Shown: in pieces, positions 33,477-45,609 of the stretch | Layout of the letters: every line of letters starts with the position of its first letter | How positions within the stretch are numbered: position 1 is the stretch's first letter | NCBI GenBank assembly: GCA_036250195.1 | Contig: JAVHZZ010000005.1 | Span: forward strand, 125,492,098-125,556,097 | DNA length: 64,000 nt | Reading direction: 5' to 3' | Source: Mixophyes australis | Taxonomy: Eukaryota; Chordata; Amphibia; Anura; Limnodynastidae | Made by a program: the position numbers and the translations under genes | The notes under the pieces: model-generated | The model's input: the letters and a program-made list of their open reading frames with translations, nothing else | Told to the model about the DNA's origin: nothing | Database searches by the model: none

Positions 33477-36400
33477 CTACTGTGGCAATATGTTGTTGTC
33501 ATCATCCTCAGCCTCATCCTCACCTTCATCAGTTTGTATATCATCCTCACACATTATTAATTCATCACCGCTGGAATCCACCATTACAGAAGTCTCAGTA
33601 TTTTGATGTAATTGGCAGGAAAGGCCTTCCTCATGGAAATTGAAGTTCATTTTTATGAACATCATCTTTTCCACATTTTGAGGAAGTAGCCTCCTACGTC
33701 GATCACTGACAAGGTTCCCGGCTGTGCTGAAAACACTTTCTGACTACACACTGGAGGGTGGGCAGCTTAGGCAGTGCAAAGCGAATTGGTAAATGGGTCT
33801 CCAAATTCCATTTTTTTCCTCCCAGTATGTAAAGGGACTGTCTGATGTGTCTATTTCTATGCTGTCGTGAAAAAAATCCTCCACCATCCTTTGGATGTCG
33901 ATAGTAGGATAAGGTGGAGTTACGGCAGAGGTGTCACGTTTTTTGGTCAATTCTTTAAGACCAGACCAGATGTCAAAATGTTGTGCTGAGTCGTATGCAT
34001 TATCCCTGAGTCTCTTCGGAAAGCTAAGTTTTTTCCTAGCAGCAGTTGACTGAGAAACTGAAGGAGGAGACACTGTCCTGTAACATAACACTGGAGCCGT
34101 CATCTTGCTCACCAGGAGCTCCTTGCATCTCTTCAGAACTGGGTCAGTTGGAAACAAAGAGAAGACATAGCTCTTAAACCGCGGCTCAAGCACAGTTTGC
34201 CAAAATGTAGTGATTTGATTTCAAGATTTTACCTTCTCACCTCTTTGTCTGTTTTACCCAGTTTGTTTATTAGTTTATTATATTTGTCCCCAATTGTGAA
34301 GCACTACGGAATATGTTGGCGCTATATAAATAAATGATGATGATGATGATTTTGATAACTCTTGGATCCTGTCGAAGCGAATAAAGTACTTGATCTACAA
34401 GTCCGACATACTTAGCATAATTGGTTTGTTTAATCTACTCTTCAGTTTCTCAAGCTGCTTTTCCAAAAGTCTAATTAAGGGAATCACTTGACTCAAGCTA
34501 GCATTGTCTGTACTCACTTCACAGGTGACTACTTCAAATGGTTTCAGCACCTTGCACAGCACGAAAAGTATTCTCCACTGCGCTTGAGTACAATACATCC
34601 CCCCACCTTTCCCAATGTCATGGCTTGTGGTGTAAGTGTGGATGGATTTTCGCTGTTCCTCCATCTGCAGAAGCATATACAGGATGGAATTCCACCTTGT
34701 TACGACCTCTTGCTTCAGTTGGTGGCAGGGCAAATTAAATTGTTCTTGTAGATGTTGTAATCTTGCACATGGTGTTGCAGAATGCCAGAAATGTCCAAAT
34801 ATTTTACGGGCCAATCTCCTGCATGTCCCTGTCATTTTTTCAAAAGCTCTGCACCACCAAGTTTATTGTGTGAGCAAAACAGGTGGCGTTATCAGAAATG
34901 ACATATCCTGAGGAGAGTCCAAGCGGGATAAGTCATGTTGCAATGACATCCCTTAGTTTTTGTAAAGATTGTCAGCTGTATGCCTCTTAGTGAAGCCGGT
35001 GATACACAGAGTAGCCTGCCTCTGAAAAATGTGACGTACTTGGGTACATACTGCTGCTGTTCCTGCTGGTGAAGGTGAATCACCAACCCAGTGGGCTGTC
35101 ACAGTCATATAATATTTAGCTTGCCCAGTTCCGCATGTCCACATATCTGTGGTTAAGTGTACAGTGGGTAGAATGCAATTTTGTAGCCCAATAATTAAAT
35201 TTTTACGAACCTTCTGGTAGAGGTGAGGAGAAGCTTTTCTAGTAAAATGATGTTGTGATGGAATTTGGCAACGGGGGACAGAAGACCTCAAGTAATTGTC
35301 TAAAACCAGCTGCATTAATAATGGATATTGGACGCAGATCTAATTCTAGCATAGTCGCCATGGCGTCTGTGATCCGCTTTGCGACTTGGTGACAGCTTTC
35401 ATACTTGCTTCCTCTTGCAAAGGATTGTTTAACAGTCAATTGTTGTAAACTACTAGTAGTCTTCTTCTTGGTCTGCTTCTGGGATGAAGATTCACCCCCA
35501 GCAGCAGCAAAAGCAGCAGCAGTGGGTCTAACGCTCAAGAATTCTTCAGAGGAATCACTACTGATCGCTACTGAGGATATTGTTGAGGACGGTGTTGTGG
35601 GTGTAGATTGCAGGTGTCAGGATCTAGCTGACAGAAGGGACCTTGCTGATGATGGACTGCTTGTTCTTATTTTTTTTGCATAAGTTTTAAATTTTCCCAA
35701 CACCTTGCCATGAACTTGCTTCAAATGGCGTAACATGGATGAGGATCCTAGATGGTTCAGGTCCCTACCTCTACTGACTGTGGCTTTACAAACGCTACAA
35801 ATGGCTAGACAACTCTTGTCAGGATTTTGGTAAAAATAATTCCACACATAAAAGGTGGATTTTTCGGTCTTATGCCCAGGCATGACAATGGCCTTCTTCT
35901 TATCACGTGCAAGAACTGCTTCCACTGGGGCAGGACTTACACAAACAACATCATCCTCATCAACATCCTCATTAGCGCCCTTGTCAGCTACACAAATATC
36001 CCCCTCATCTTGTTGCAATTCCAAAAGTGGCATCCTCAATTTGTGTATCACCGGCTACACTTGGGCTGTTCATGCACACATCTGCAGAAATGCTGAAAGG
36101 GACGTTCTTTATGGGTACACTATCAGACAGGTCAGGATTACACATAGCACTCGTGGATAGACTCTCCTCAGGGATTTGTGTCATTTCTGAATCTGAACAT
36201 ACATTTTCCTCTAATGCCTTACTGTTTTTTTCCAGCTTGGCTTTTACACGTAAAATCATTTGGACACCACTTTTGGAGTCCAAATGACAAGGTCTTGCTT
36301 GGTCATGACTGACCTTACAAGAAGATGCCTCAGTGACAGTTGCAGAACTAGCATTAATAGAGAAAGGCGAAAGACCTCATTCTTTCCTTGCCACTGCATG

Positions 36401-36638
36401 TGTAGAATGGCATGTTGGCAATTTTATTTTTTTCTGTAGATAACTTTGCCTGGATTACAGAACTTTTTGTCTTGACCAAGGCAAAAGGTGTTTTTTAACA
36501 TTTTTGTTTCCCTGACTTAAAAACACAATGCATTTTAACATAGAATTTAGCAGATGATGTAGAGGGATTGCTATCATCATGACTCTTGCCAGCAGCTGCT
36601 TGGTGCTTCTGGTCTTCTTTGTACTGCTGTGAATCCAT
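33477..36638 (-). pseudogene. hAT transposase with BED finger (inactive)
   Basis: Reads MDSQQYKEDQKHQ from 36638, in the position equivalent to the ATG at 62894 in the sister copy. In order: an acidic N-terminal part; a BED zinc finger at about 35935-35680 (SVCKAT, then HLKQVH); the core with TTDMWTCGTGQAKYY near 35140; SATPCARLQHLQEQF and TRWNSILYML near 34700; and the C-terminal dimerisation block SESVFSTAGNLVSDRR at about 33760-33680. hAT transposases act as dimers that cut DNA and leave 8-bp duplications. Multiple stops and shifts and a ~127-bp LINE-tail insertion break the frame. Confidence 0.85.
34223..34349 (+). mobile_element. L2-type LINE/SINE 3' end
   Basis: Ends GTTGGCGCTATATAAATAAA followed by (TGA)n, the same tail type as the LINE ending at 52763. 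It interrupts the hAT transposase frame. Confidence 0.7.
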
Positions 36639-37075
36639 TTTGATAACACAGTACAATGTGACTGCAGATTAAAAACAACACTGCCAGACCTATTATTTAT
36701 ATTTCAGCAATGACAATTAGCAATGGAGCAATGGAGCTCTCCCGAATGTCACTGGAGACTTTGAAGAACACTGCTACCCGTCCTCTTTCTTTTCTACCTA
36801 TGACGCTGCCAAACTGCACTAGAGACTGCCCAGAACTGTGCTAATCCTTCTGTGTCTCTCTGTGAAATGGCGCTGGATTGCCGTGGAGGGCGGTACTTAT
36901 AGAAGCCAAAACTTGCGAGATCCAAGATCCGACGACACAACTATGATGTTTTGCCTCGTTTTCAATTCTGAGTGCGCGCAAAAGTACCGAGCCGGCTATG
37001 CTCGGTACTCGGATCTGCTAAGTTCCGGTGTGTTCGGTTCTCGGGGAACCGAGTCTGAGCATCTCTAGTTTGAAC

Positions 37076-38220
37076 TAAAACCTATCCTTTGTGAGTGATA
37101 ATGAAGGTAGGTATTAAATGGACATTAAGATATTAACATTATTAGTATATTTGCCTCATCATTGAAACCTCCTGATAACAGAGAGCAATAACAGACTCTC
37201 AAGAAAAAAGGAAATAGCACAGCGGTGAATAGCTACACTTTTACAACTGTGGACAATAGCCATCAATATTCAATCACATGACAGCAGGATTGAAAGCCCA
37301 CTTGTGGCATGCTTTCTATATTAGCCACCAGAAAAGGTGGTAGTAGTCTTTAAAGCGATGCTCTAAACAACGACAACACATACCCAGACATGATTACACC
37401 ACACCTGTCATCCCTGACAGACTCTTCAGCGAGTCACATGTTATCAGGAATGGGCACACAAGGCAACGGATCAGCATCTGCATATATGAAATGGCTACAG
37501 GAGATATTAGAAATGGCATCTGGATCCTGGCTCCCTGCAGTGTTTCTGACAGCTCAACGCTGTCCGTGGAGATGAGACGAGAGTATCCAGGAAGAAAATA
37601 AATGTGGCAAGTATAAATAGAATAGCAGGTATAAGCAGATGCAAGAATATACAGAGAAGCAGGCAAGAAGAAAGAAGAAGCAGACAGAAGGAGAGAAAAG
37701 AAGATGTGAAGGTATTTAAATTATTTCAGAAAGAACATGTGGGAGAGGTGCTTGGGGAATGGAGAGAAAAAGTTCTGGAGAGAATGGTGGAGGGGTATCT
37801 GGAGGGAACGTGAGGTACTGTTGTGAATGGGGAGATCTGGAGTGAACGAGGAGGGAAATTCTCACTACTTTTGTGCCAGCCACTGAGCCCCTTGTTGTCT
37901 ATCAGGCATTGTGCCCTGTTTTTTGTTTTTGTGTGTATCCACCAATATGATTTATTATTGACACACTATTAACAAACAATATTGTATTGTTTAAAAATCA
38001 TAATAACGTCTTATTAACCAGGTAATGGTAAAATCCCTGAATATACAACAGTCCCTGCGACCTTAATGTGCTATATGACAAACACTAGAGACCTCAATAA
38101 TTATATGTCAATTTCCCCCTTATTGAATACACCAGCCCTCATTATCTACAATTCACTGGGCACCCCATTAATTGTGTACCAGCCACTGTCCCCACATTGA
38201 TTTTGCACCAGTTATTATGT
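37076..38220. other. Gene-free stretch
   Basis: No gene. Purine-rich imperfect repeats (AGAAGAAAG, GGAGAGA) run from 37640 to 37860. Confidence 0.4.
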
Positions 38221-38599
38221 CCTTCTGTGAAGATACGTTGTTCCCAAATCACTCAGACACGGTATTAGAGGAAAAATAGAAGGATGATTTATTCTGCAGA
38301 ACAGAATTAAATACAGCACGGCTCCTTAACGATAGCAGCTTCAACAAGTGAGGAAATCAATTTCAAACAAATCCAGTGAGATAAGTACAGCATGGCCCCC
38401 TTAACAATAGCAGGTCCAACAAGTGAGGAAATCAGTCCCAATAAATCCAGTGAGGTATGTACAGCATGGCCCCCCCCTAACAAGTGAGGAACTTGGTCCA
38501 AATAAATCCAGTGCGATATGCTCCATAGCGAATCTCTGGCAGAGCATCACCTCTTGGCCAAAATCAGTCACATCCATGTCCAGCTCCAAGGGTATTGGG

Positions 38600-39161
38600 A
38601 TTTCTTTCCACCATCCACTCTCTAATTCTGGAGCCATTTTATTCATTAGCTGCTCCAATATAAAGATGTTTTTAATGTCCGTTACGGTTGTGGCTTTCTT
38701 CCCTTTTAGCCACCGATTACAGTTTCTTTGCAATAAACTACTAAATTCCGTATAAGAAGAGAGTCACTGCTGCTTGCCATAGTTCTGAACTTAGTGCAGT
38801 AGGATTCAGGGGTGACCGCATATCGAGCCAACAATGCTTTCCTAATGTCCTGGTAGTCTCTTTCTTGCTCTGGGCTCAGGGCATGGTATGCCTCCTGCGC
38901 TCGGCCCATCAAACTAGGTATCAAATATTTCGACCACTCCGCCACAGGTATATCATGCATTTCCATCATGGACTCAAATAACTGAAAGAGAGTGTCAATT
39001 TCTGTGGCTGATTCCACAAAGCGTGTTACATCGTGATCCCAATCGCAGCATCTGTCTTCCTTTCGATACTGACACTGATGCCATTGCAGGTACCACAACC
39101 GGTCAACCCAGCGCTGCTCCCAATACTGCTGCCCTCTCATGTGCAGCAGCTCCTGGTCCAA
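38600..39161 (-). pseudogene. Gag remnant with SCAN-like capsid region
   Basis: The minus strand encodes IPSLMGRAQEAYHALSPEQ, then DYQDIRKALLARYAVTPESYCTKF, and after a frame change WLKGKKATTVTDIKNIFILEQLM. This order (a GKAQEAY-type helix, a DY..K.A.L..RY block, and a later F/I-L-EQL helix) is that of the capsid domain of Gmr1-like gypsy elements, from which the vertebrate SCAN domain was derived. Frameshifted and lacking the rest of gag-pol. Confidence 0.65.
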
Positions 39162-39500
39162 GTATATCCAACCAAATCTGCAGCTGTTTCGTGTTGCCGA
39201 CAGTTATTGCAGCTGCCTGGGTTGTCACCCCCCCGGTTCCATTACTGGATTCCCCTGACGAGTCCTGAACCGTGTCCGCCGCCTCCTCCTCCTCACCAGG
39301 GTTTTCTATGTTCCACTGAGCCAATTTTTCGATTGGGGACACCCTGGTATCCATTGAGTTGAGCTCAATTTTTCTTGTCTGACAAAGTTCCTGCAGAATT
39401 CATTTCTTGGTTTTCCGTATGTTTGTGCTGCTGCCTCCATTCTGCCGTGCCTTTCCAATTCCTTGCTTGTTACTGAGTGATCCCACCACTTGCCACCAAA

Positions 39501-40441
39501 TGTGAAGATACATGGTTCCCAAATCACTCAGACACGGTATTAGAGGAAAAATAGAAGGATGATATAATTAAATACAGCACAGCCCCCTTAACGATAGCAG
39601 CTCCAACAAGTGAGGAAATCAGTTCAAATAAATAATAAATAAATCCAGTGAGATAAGCACAGCATGCCCCCCTAACAAGTGAGGAACTTAGTCCAAATAA
39701 ATCCAGTGGGATATGTTCCATAGCAAATCTCTGGTAGGGCATCACCTCTTGGCCAAAATCAGTCACACCCATGTCCAGCTCCCAGGGTAGCCTCTTTTAT
39801 CACCTCCTAATCCCACCTTAGGAACTGCCTGCACAGGGGAGTTGCAAAAAACCTCAATAGGTGGGCTTCTCACACTATTCAACTCCCTCCCCTACCTCCC
39901 CAGTTGTCCTCCCTCAGGTCCCCTCTGCTGGGTCTCTCTCCTGGATGACTGTAAAGCTCACTAGTGGACAATAGGGAGCAAACAGAAGGAACAATGATAC
40001 CGTATTTACTCAACTCCTGAGAGTTCCCTGTGGAGGTGGAATTTAAGCCCTGAAATGCTTTTCCATGGAGAGGTTACATCTCTATACAATAACCATTATA
40101 TTGAGACAGTGTTCTGATTACAAACCAAATCTAAGCCACCTCATAACAATGGACATTTGAGACAAATGGTAATTACCTCAGCTAACACAAGCAAAATGAC
40201 TTCTGCTGTCCTGTTATTTTCACACAATATGGCAATATTCTTTCTATTTCTAATACAAACAATATTGCAGGTAATAGCAAGGGCAAAATGTACCTAATAA
40301 CTTGAACTAATAATACACATAATACAATGATGCTCTGGTGTATATACTTAGAATGGGCGAAGGATTAAAAAGTACATTAAACTGTGAGAAACGGGTGATC
40401 AATAAAAAGTTCTCAGTCCAGTAGCACCCTATTCCCTCACA
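39501..40441 (-). repeat. 5' LTR of the Gmr1-like remnant
   Basis: Its left 290 bp match 38226-38595 (shared CACTCAGACACGGTATTAGA, AACAAGTGAGGAAATCAG, CTTGGCCAAAATCAGTCAC). A TGGTGGCAAG primer-site-like sequence on the minus strand lies directly next to it at 39500-39480. Confidence 0.55.
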
Positions 40442-40639
40442 CCCTCATTAAAAATCTCATTTATAATCTACAAGGCAATGTCATTCCCTGAATGTATAAT
40501 ATCCACTGTGACCTTAACTGATTATAGATCAGACAGTAGAGACGATTCACAAGCTCAAAGCATTTGAATTTAATCTAGGGCACCTAGATTTCCACCAAGG
40601 TGCATGAGGGCAGTGTGCCTGATACTCAAAATTGCTATG

Positions 40640-41350
40640 TTCATAGACACGTTAATTAGATGTTTTAAATCTATTATTGAAATTTTCAGGGTTGTATAGG
40701 AAATGTCTACATTCATAATGTCCACAGAGCTAATGTCTATACTGTTATATTGAGCAAAATGTCTAAATGTTCAAAATGTCTACTCATTTAAAATGTTGAC
40801 ATTCATAATGTCTACACATGCAAAATGTTGGCATCCAAAATGTTGACACACTGTCATAATGTCTACAGGGCTGTAATGAAATTAATATTACCCTACACCC
40901 ACTGCCCCAGGGGTGTGAAAAGAGACCTAGTTCTATCAGCATGTGGCTAGGTAAACCTAGAGGGACGAGGAGGGCCCACATTTTTTCTTTTGGACCCGAT
41001 CTCCCTGGGGAATCCTACCCTGTGCTGACTGGCCTAGTGCTTGTTTAGCATTATGGAGGGGAACCCCAAGCTGTGGTTTTCCCTGCTATAGTGCTAGTGC
41101 TAGTAATAGTAAATTCGGGGGGACCCCATGCCTTTTGTCTTCCTCATCTTGCTAGCACCAGCCTAGGCTGGCAGCACTAGGGTTAGTTAAGCTGTTTGGG
41201 TGGGAGGGGGCACACCATTTTTCTTTTTTATATTTATCTATTTATTTGGATACCAGCATTACAACCCTAAACAGTGTAGGCAATATCTCTGTCGACATTA
41301 TGGTATAGACATTTTGAATATCGACATTATGAATGTAGGTATTTGGACTA
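40640..41350. repeat. Dispersed element with TGTCGACATT-like repeats at both ends
   Basis: At 40690-40870 the phrases AAAATGTCTAC, AAATGTTGACATTCATAATG and their inverses repeat about every 20-25 bp. Similar phrases (GTCGACATTATG, GACATTTTGAATATCGACAT) close the element at 41285-41340. The interior (CTAGTGCTAGTAATAG, GGCAGCACTAGGGTTAG) resembles 55850-56170, so the two share a family. No gene. Confidence 0.5.
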
Positions 41351-41442
41351 CATGACAATTTTAATACATTGTACTGAAACTATCACATAAAGGGCCATCA
41401 AAAAAACAGGAGTTTAATTAGCTCCTACTGGATCAATATATA

Positions 41443-42658
41443 CAGTCATGACCAAAAGTTCTGAGAATGACACAAATATTGGTTTTCATAAAGTTTGCTG
41501 CTTCAGTCTTTTAGACCTTTTTGTCAGATGTTGCTATGGTATACAAGCATTTCATAAGTGTCAAAGGCTATTATTGACAAATTCATTAAGTTTATGCAAA
41601 AAAATCAATATTTGCTATTTGACCCTTCTTTTTGAAGACCTTGGCAATTTGCCCTGGCATGCTGTCAATCAACTTCTGGGCCACATACTGACTCATGGCC
41701 ACCCATTCTTGCCTTATCAATGCTTGGAGTTTGTCATAATTTATGGGTTTTTGTTTGTCCACCCGCCTCTTGAGGATTGACCACAAGTTCTCAATGGGAT
41801 CAAGGTCTGGCGAGTTTCCTGGCCATGGACCCAAAATTTCAATGTTTTGATCCCCAAGTCACTTAGTTATCACTTTTGCTTTATGGCAAGGTGCTTCATT
41901 ATGCTGGAAAAGGCATTGTTCGCCACCAAACTGTTCTTGGATGGTTGGGAGAAGTTGCTCTTGCTGGATGTTTTAGTACCATTCTTTATTCATGACTGTG
42001 TTCTTAAGCAAAATTGTGAGTGAGCCCACTCCCTTGGCTGAGAAGCAACCCCACACATGAATGGTCTCAAGATGCTTTACTGTTGTCATGACACAGGACT
42101 GATTATAGCGCTCACCATTTCTTTTACAGACAAGCATTTTTCTAGATGCTCCAAACAATCTGAAAAGGGATTCATCAGAGAAAATTACTTTACCCCAGTT
42201 CTCATCAGTCCAATCCCTGTACCTTTTACAGAATATCAGTCTGTCCATGACATTTTTCCTGGAGAGAAGTGGCAAGTAACCATAGTTAACAGAGGAAGAA
42301 CAATAATTTCAAGCACCATCCTCCTTTTAAAGCTTCCAGTCTGTTATTCTAACTCAATCAGCATGACAGAGTGATCTCCAGCTTTGTCCTCATCAACACT
42401 CTCACCTGTGTTAACGAGAGAATCACTGACCTTATATCATATGGTCCTTTTGTGGCAGGGCTGAAATGCAGTGGAAATATTGTTTTTGGGATAAAGTTCA
42501 TTGCCATGGCAAAGAGGGAGTTTGAAATTAATTGCAATTCATCTAATCACTCTTCATGACATTATGGAGTATATGCCAATTGCCATCATAAAAACTGAGG
42601 CAGCAGACTGTGTGAAAAATAATATTTGTGTCATTCTCAAAACTTTTTGCCATGACTG
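41443..42658 (-). mobile_element. Second Tc1/mariner element, complete ends
   Basis: 1,216 bp. The left end CAGTCATGACCAAAAGTTCT and the right end AAAACTTTTTGCCATGACTG are imperfect inverses, flanked by TA (41441-41442 and 42659-42660). A different Tc1 family from 29467-31862, judged by the termini. Confidence 0.88.
41592..42380 (-). pseudogene. Tc1 transposase (inactive)
   Basis: The minus strand shows GKVIFSDESLFRLFG (first catalytic Asp kept), then LFQHNEAPCHKA near 41910-41880, where the usual Asp of the second block is Asn. The third block, GNSPDLDPIENLWSILK, is present. Several stops and shifts separate 42275-41973 from 41834-41592. The N-terminal HTH region is badly eroded. Confidence 0.8.
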
Positions 42659-42660
42659 TA

Positions 42661-43466
42661 GTAATAAAACTATTATACATACTCTGATTCACATTAAGGT
42701 TAAAGAGTAAAATTTGAAACTATCCATTGTTGCTATTTTGATATGTGCTTTTATACCAAAATGTACAAGTGTTAATACCCTCTGATATGTGCATTTATAT
42801 AATCTCATGAATTATATTTTTCATCACTGTTAATCTCCTTTGATATGAAAAAAAGTTGCAGGAATGGTTCAACCTGTAGTTATAGCTCCTTATTTGTGTT
42901 TTTTTCTAATCTGTTTTGTGAATAGCTATTGTGAAAATGTATTGTAATAACAATAAAATATTAACGTTGATTAGTTGATAAAACTGTCATTTCTGTTCCT
43001 CTGACACTGATAGGTTAATCCTGTTACATGATCTGTATGATAATTGGCTATTGTAAAATATGCATTCTTTTCTTTGATTTGTTTGTAGTAATGTAATTTA
43101 TGTTTCTCTCACCCTGATTGGTTAATAACTACTAAATATACCAACACCATGTTTGATTTGTATTTTAAGCAACTATGGGCTCTATACTGTGAACTGTCAT
43201 GTCAGGACACAGAGCTGTAACTAATGTGATGCCCCCCACACCCTGAATTGTAATCAAATTAATGCAAAATTAGCGTCCTGTGCGACTGGGCTGCTGCCCC
43301 TATTGAATGGCCCTAGTTACGGACTTGCGAGGACATCCCCCGATGAATTTATATGTGCCAAAACACATAGGGGTATGGCTTGGCGATCAGAAAGACACAC
43401 CTGAATAATCCATAAATGGTTAATGGAGGAAACTGGATGGCACCTGCATTCTTCCCCATTGATGGT
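42661..43466. other. Gene-free AT-rich stretch
   Basis: No gene or nameable element. Confidence 0.4.
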
Positions 43467-43700
43467 AATCTGTACTCAGTGGCCACTTTATAAAGTACAC
43501 CTGCTTGTTAATGCAAATATCTAATCAGCCAATCATATGACAGCAACTCAATGCATAAAAGCATGCAGACATATTCAAGAGGTTCAACTGTTGTTCAGAC
43601 CTATTGCTAGATTGGGGAAGAAATGTAATCTTAGTGACTTGGAATGAATGTTGTGCCAGATGGGATGGTTTGAGTATCTCAGAAAAGCTGTACTACCACT
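43467..43700 (+). pseudogene. Tc1-type 5' fragment
   Basis: Begins near CTCAGTGGCCACTTTATAAA and reaches a plus-strand start reading MGKKCNLSDLE, then a decayed LSIS-like helix. This matches the 5' end and N-terminal HTH of another Tc1-type family. The catalytic part is absent. Confidence 0.5.
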
Positions 43701-44230
43701 TAATAAAATATTTTATTAAGGTGCCCTTAGTACTGTAACTAGATGGTAGTGTAAATTTAAAATCAGTATCTCCAGAGAAACTTATGAACAAACTTTCTCA
43801 TTCAGTCATACAGTAAGTTTACTTAGAGGTGCATGCCTGCACTTCTTGACGGTTGCAGTGCAAACGTGAAATAACAATTGCAACTTTCAACAAAAGTTAT
43901 GTATAATTTTATGCCATGACAACACACATGCAGTAGGCGCATCTACCAAAGAACTGTACAGAATTCAGCAAAAGCATTTCATGCTGAACATAATATTATC
44001 TTGGTGTTTTTGGAATATTAACACATGATTATTATTTAATACTTGGTCTTATGAAATGACTGGCCCTTAATGGATGTTATGTTATATGCAGTCAGGTCCT
44101 GCATTTGAAATATTACCTAGCGTAGTATTAGGGCTTTCAAATCATAATATATTTATGGTTAAGGTGAAATACATGTTTGATTTCTTGACTCTGTATGACA
44201 GAATACAACAAGGCCCAGTGCATTTACAAT
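43701..44230. other. Gene-free AT-rich stretch
   Basis: Nothing recognised before the chromovirus target site TGGAA at 44231. Confidence 0.4.
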
Positions 44231-44235
44231 TGGAA

Positions 44236-45602
44236 TGTCACGGGCACTAGGAGTTTTACCCAGAATTCACCAGGTGTTGCTACACTTACCAGAAGTGCGG
44301 ACCTCTGGGTAGTGTGGTGAATCAATGGAACCATACAGTAGAATAAAGGAAAGAAATGTCAATAGTATAAATGCTGAGTCTTGGCACCGTGGAACTGTGA
44401 TGTTACAGCAGTTTAGTAAACAGGATAAAATGAGGAAAGAGTCCAAGTGCCTTAGCACGCAGGTAGCATATAGCAGGCCAGTACTTGATAACTGGATAAC
44501 GTAAGGCAAAGACCAATCAACAATATAGTAGAAGAGTCAGTGACTTGCAGCTACAATACAGAGGCACTTGTAGACTTTAGTCCAGCTAATAGGTACCATA
44601 CAGAGTAGTAGCTATATCACAAGGAAACATGAATGGTTTACAGCTGGTAAGTTTCACCACGGATATATAGAGAAGACTTGTCCAGCGCAGGTGTGTAACA
44701 GAATAGCGTAAGTGGTCTGCAATTGGCAAGTTGTACCACTGATGTGAAGGGAAGACTTGTCCAGGCGCAGGCATGGAACGGAGTAACGTGAGTGCCCTGC
44801 AATAGGCAAGTTTTACCACTGATGTGTAGAGAAGACTTGTCCAGGTGTAGGCGTGGAACGGAGTAACGTGAGTGGTCTGCAATAGGCAAGTTGTACCACT
44901 GATGTGAAGGGAAGACTTGTCCAGGTGCAGGCGTGGAACGGAGTGACGTGAGTGGTCTGCAATAGGCAAGTTGTACCACTGATGTGAAGGGAAGACTTGT
45001 CCAGGTGCAGGCGTGGAACGGAGTAACGTGAGTGGTCTGCAATAGGCAAGTTGTACCACTGATGTGAAGGGAAGACTTGTCCAGGTGCAGGCATGTAACG
45101 GAGCAACATGAGTGGTCTGCAATAGGCAAGTTGTACCACTGATGTGAAGGGAAGACTTGTCCAGAAGCAGGCAGGTAACGGAGTAACGTGAGTGGTCTGC
45201 AATAGACAAGTTGTACCACTGATGTGAAGGGAAGACTTGTCCAGAAGCAGGCAGGTAACGGAGGTAGCAAGAGTAGTCTGCAGCGGGTAAGTTCTACTAC
45301 CGTTGAGGAGAGTAGACTTGTCCAGAGCAAATGGATAACACGAGCAGAAACAGGAAACACCTCAGAGTCTCAAGGAATGAGAACCAAGAACAGGCAAAGG
45401 TAATAGGGCAACAGGTGCCTTAAGTACTGAGAGGTGATTAATTAACCAATGAGACTAGAGGCGAGGTATTAACAGTTCAGGGTTTCTGCACATGCGCAAT
45501 CTTAGTCAAGATGGCGGATGGCCGCGGCTCAGGGGACGCGCTGGCAGGAGCGAGAGAGACCCATGTCCCATCCTAGAGGCACTAACAGTCCGGTGAGTGA
45601 CA
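44236..45602 (-). repeat. Chromovirus 3' LTR
   Basis: 1,367 bp; plus-strand ends TGTCACGGGCACTAGG and CCGGTGAGTGACA. Matches 49831-53392 apart from the LINE and array differences. Contains about 8 units of the 80-bp repeat. Confidence 0.93.
44640..45330. repeat. 80-bp minisatellite in the 3' LTR
   Basis: The unit includes GGTCTGCAATAGGCAAGTTG, TACCACTGATGTGAAGGGAA and GACTTGTCCAGGTGCAGGC; period 80 bp (for example AATAGGCAAG at 44881 and 44961). The outermost units are the most diverged. Long minus-strand open frames here are repeat artefacts. Confidence 0.93.
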
Positions 45603-45609
45603 GTACCCC

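Larger units (their letters stand above)
32112..37067 (-). mobile_element. hAT element, 4.96 kb, with dead transposase
   Basis: Perfect 8-bp duplication GTTTGAAC at 32104-32111 and 37068-37075. The termini are TAGAGATGTTCA and TGAGCATCTCTA. The transposase gene lies on the minus strand with the promoter side at the right end. A related, deleted copy begins at 62139. Later insertions inside it: an L2-type 3' end (about 34223-34349) and a palindromic element (32978-33167). Confidence 0.92.
38226..40441 (-). mobile_element. Gmr1-like Ty3/gypsy remnant
   Basis: Two direct copies of an LTR end (TGTGAAGATAC at 38226 and 39501 on the plus strand) flank a gag remnant on the minus strand. The 5' LTR is about 39501-40441; only about 370 bp of the 3' LTR (38226-38595) remains, joined directly to gag by an internal deletion that removed pol. 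The outer flanks CCTTC (38221-38225) and CCCTC (40442-40446) agree at 4 of 5 bases. The outer right boundary is less certain than the inner one. Confidence 0.6.

Noticed and set aside
44586..45360. Overlapping 207- and 240-codon minus-strand frames with repeated TSLPFTSVVQL-like units
   Set aside because: They arise from the 80-bp LTR minisatellite, which reads through all frames; the same artefact appears at 50181-50947.
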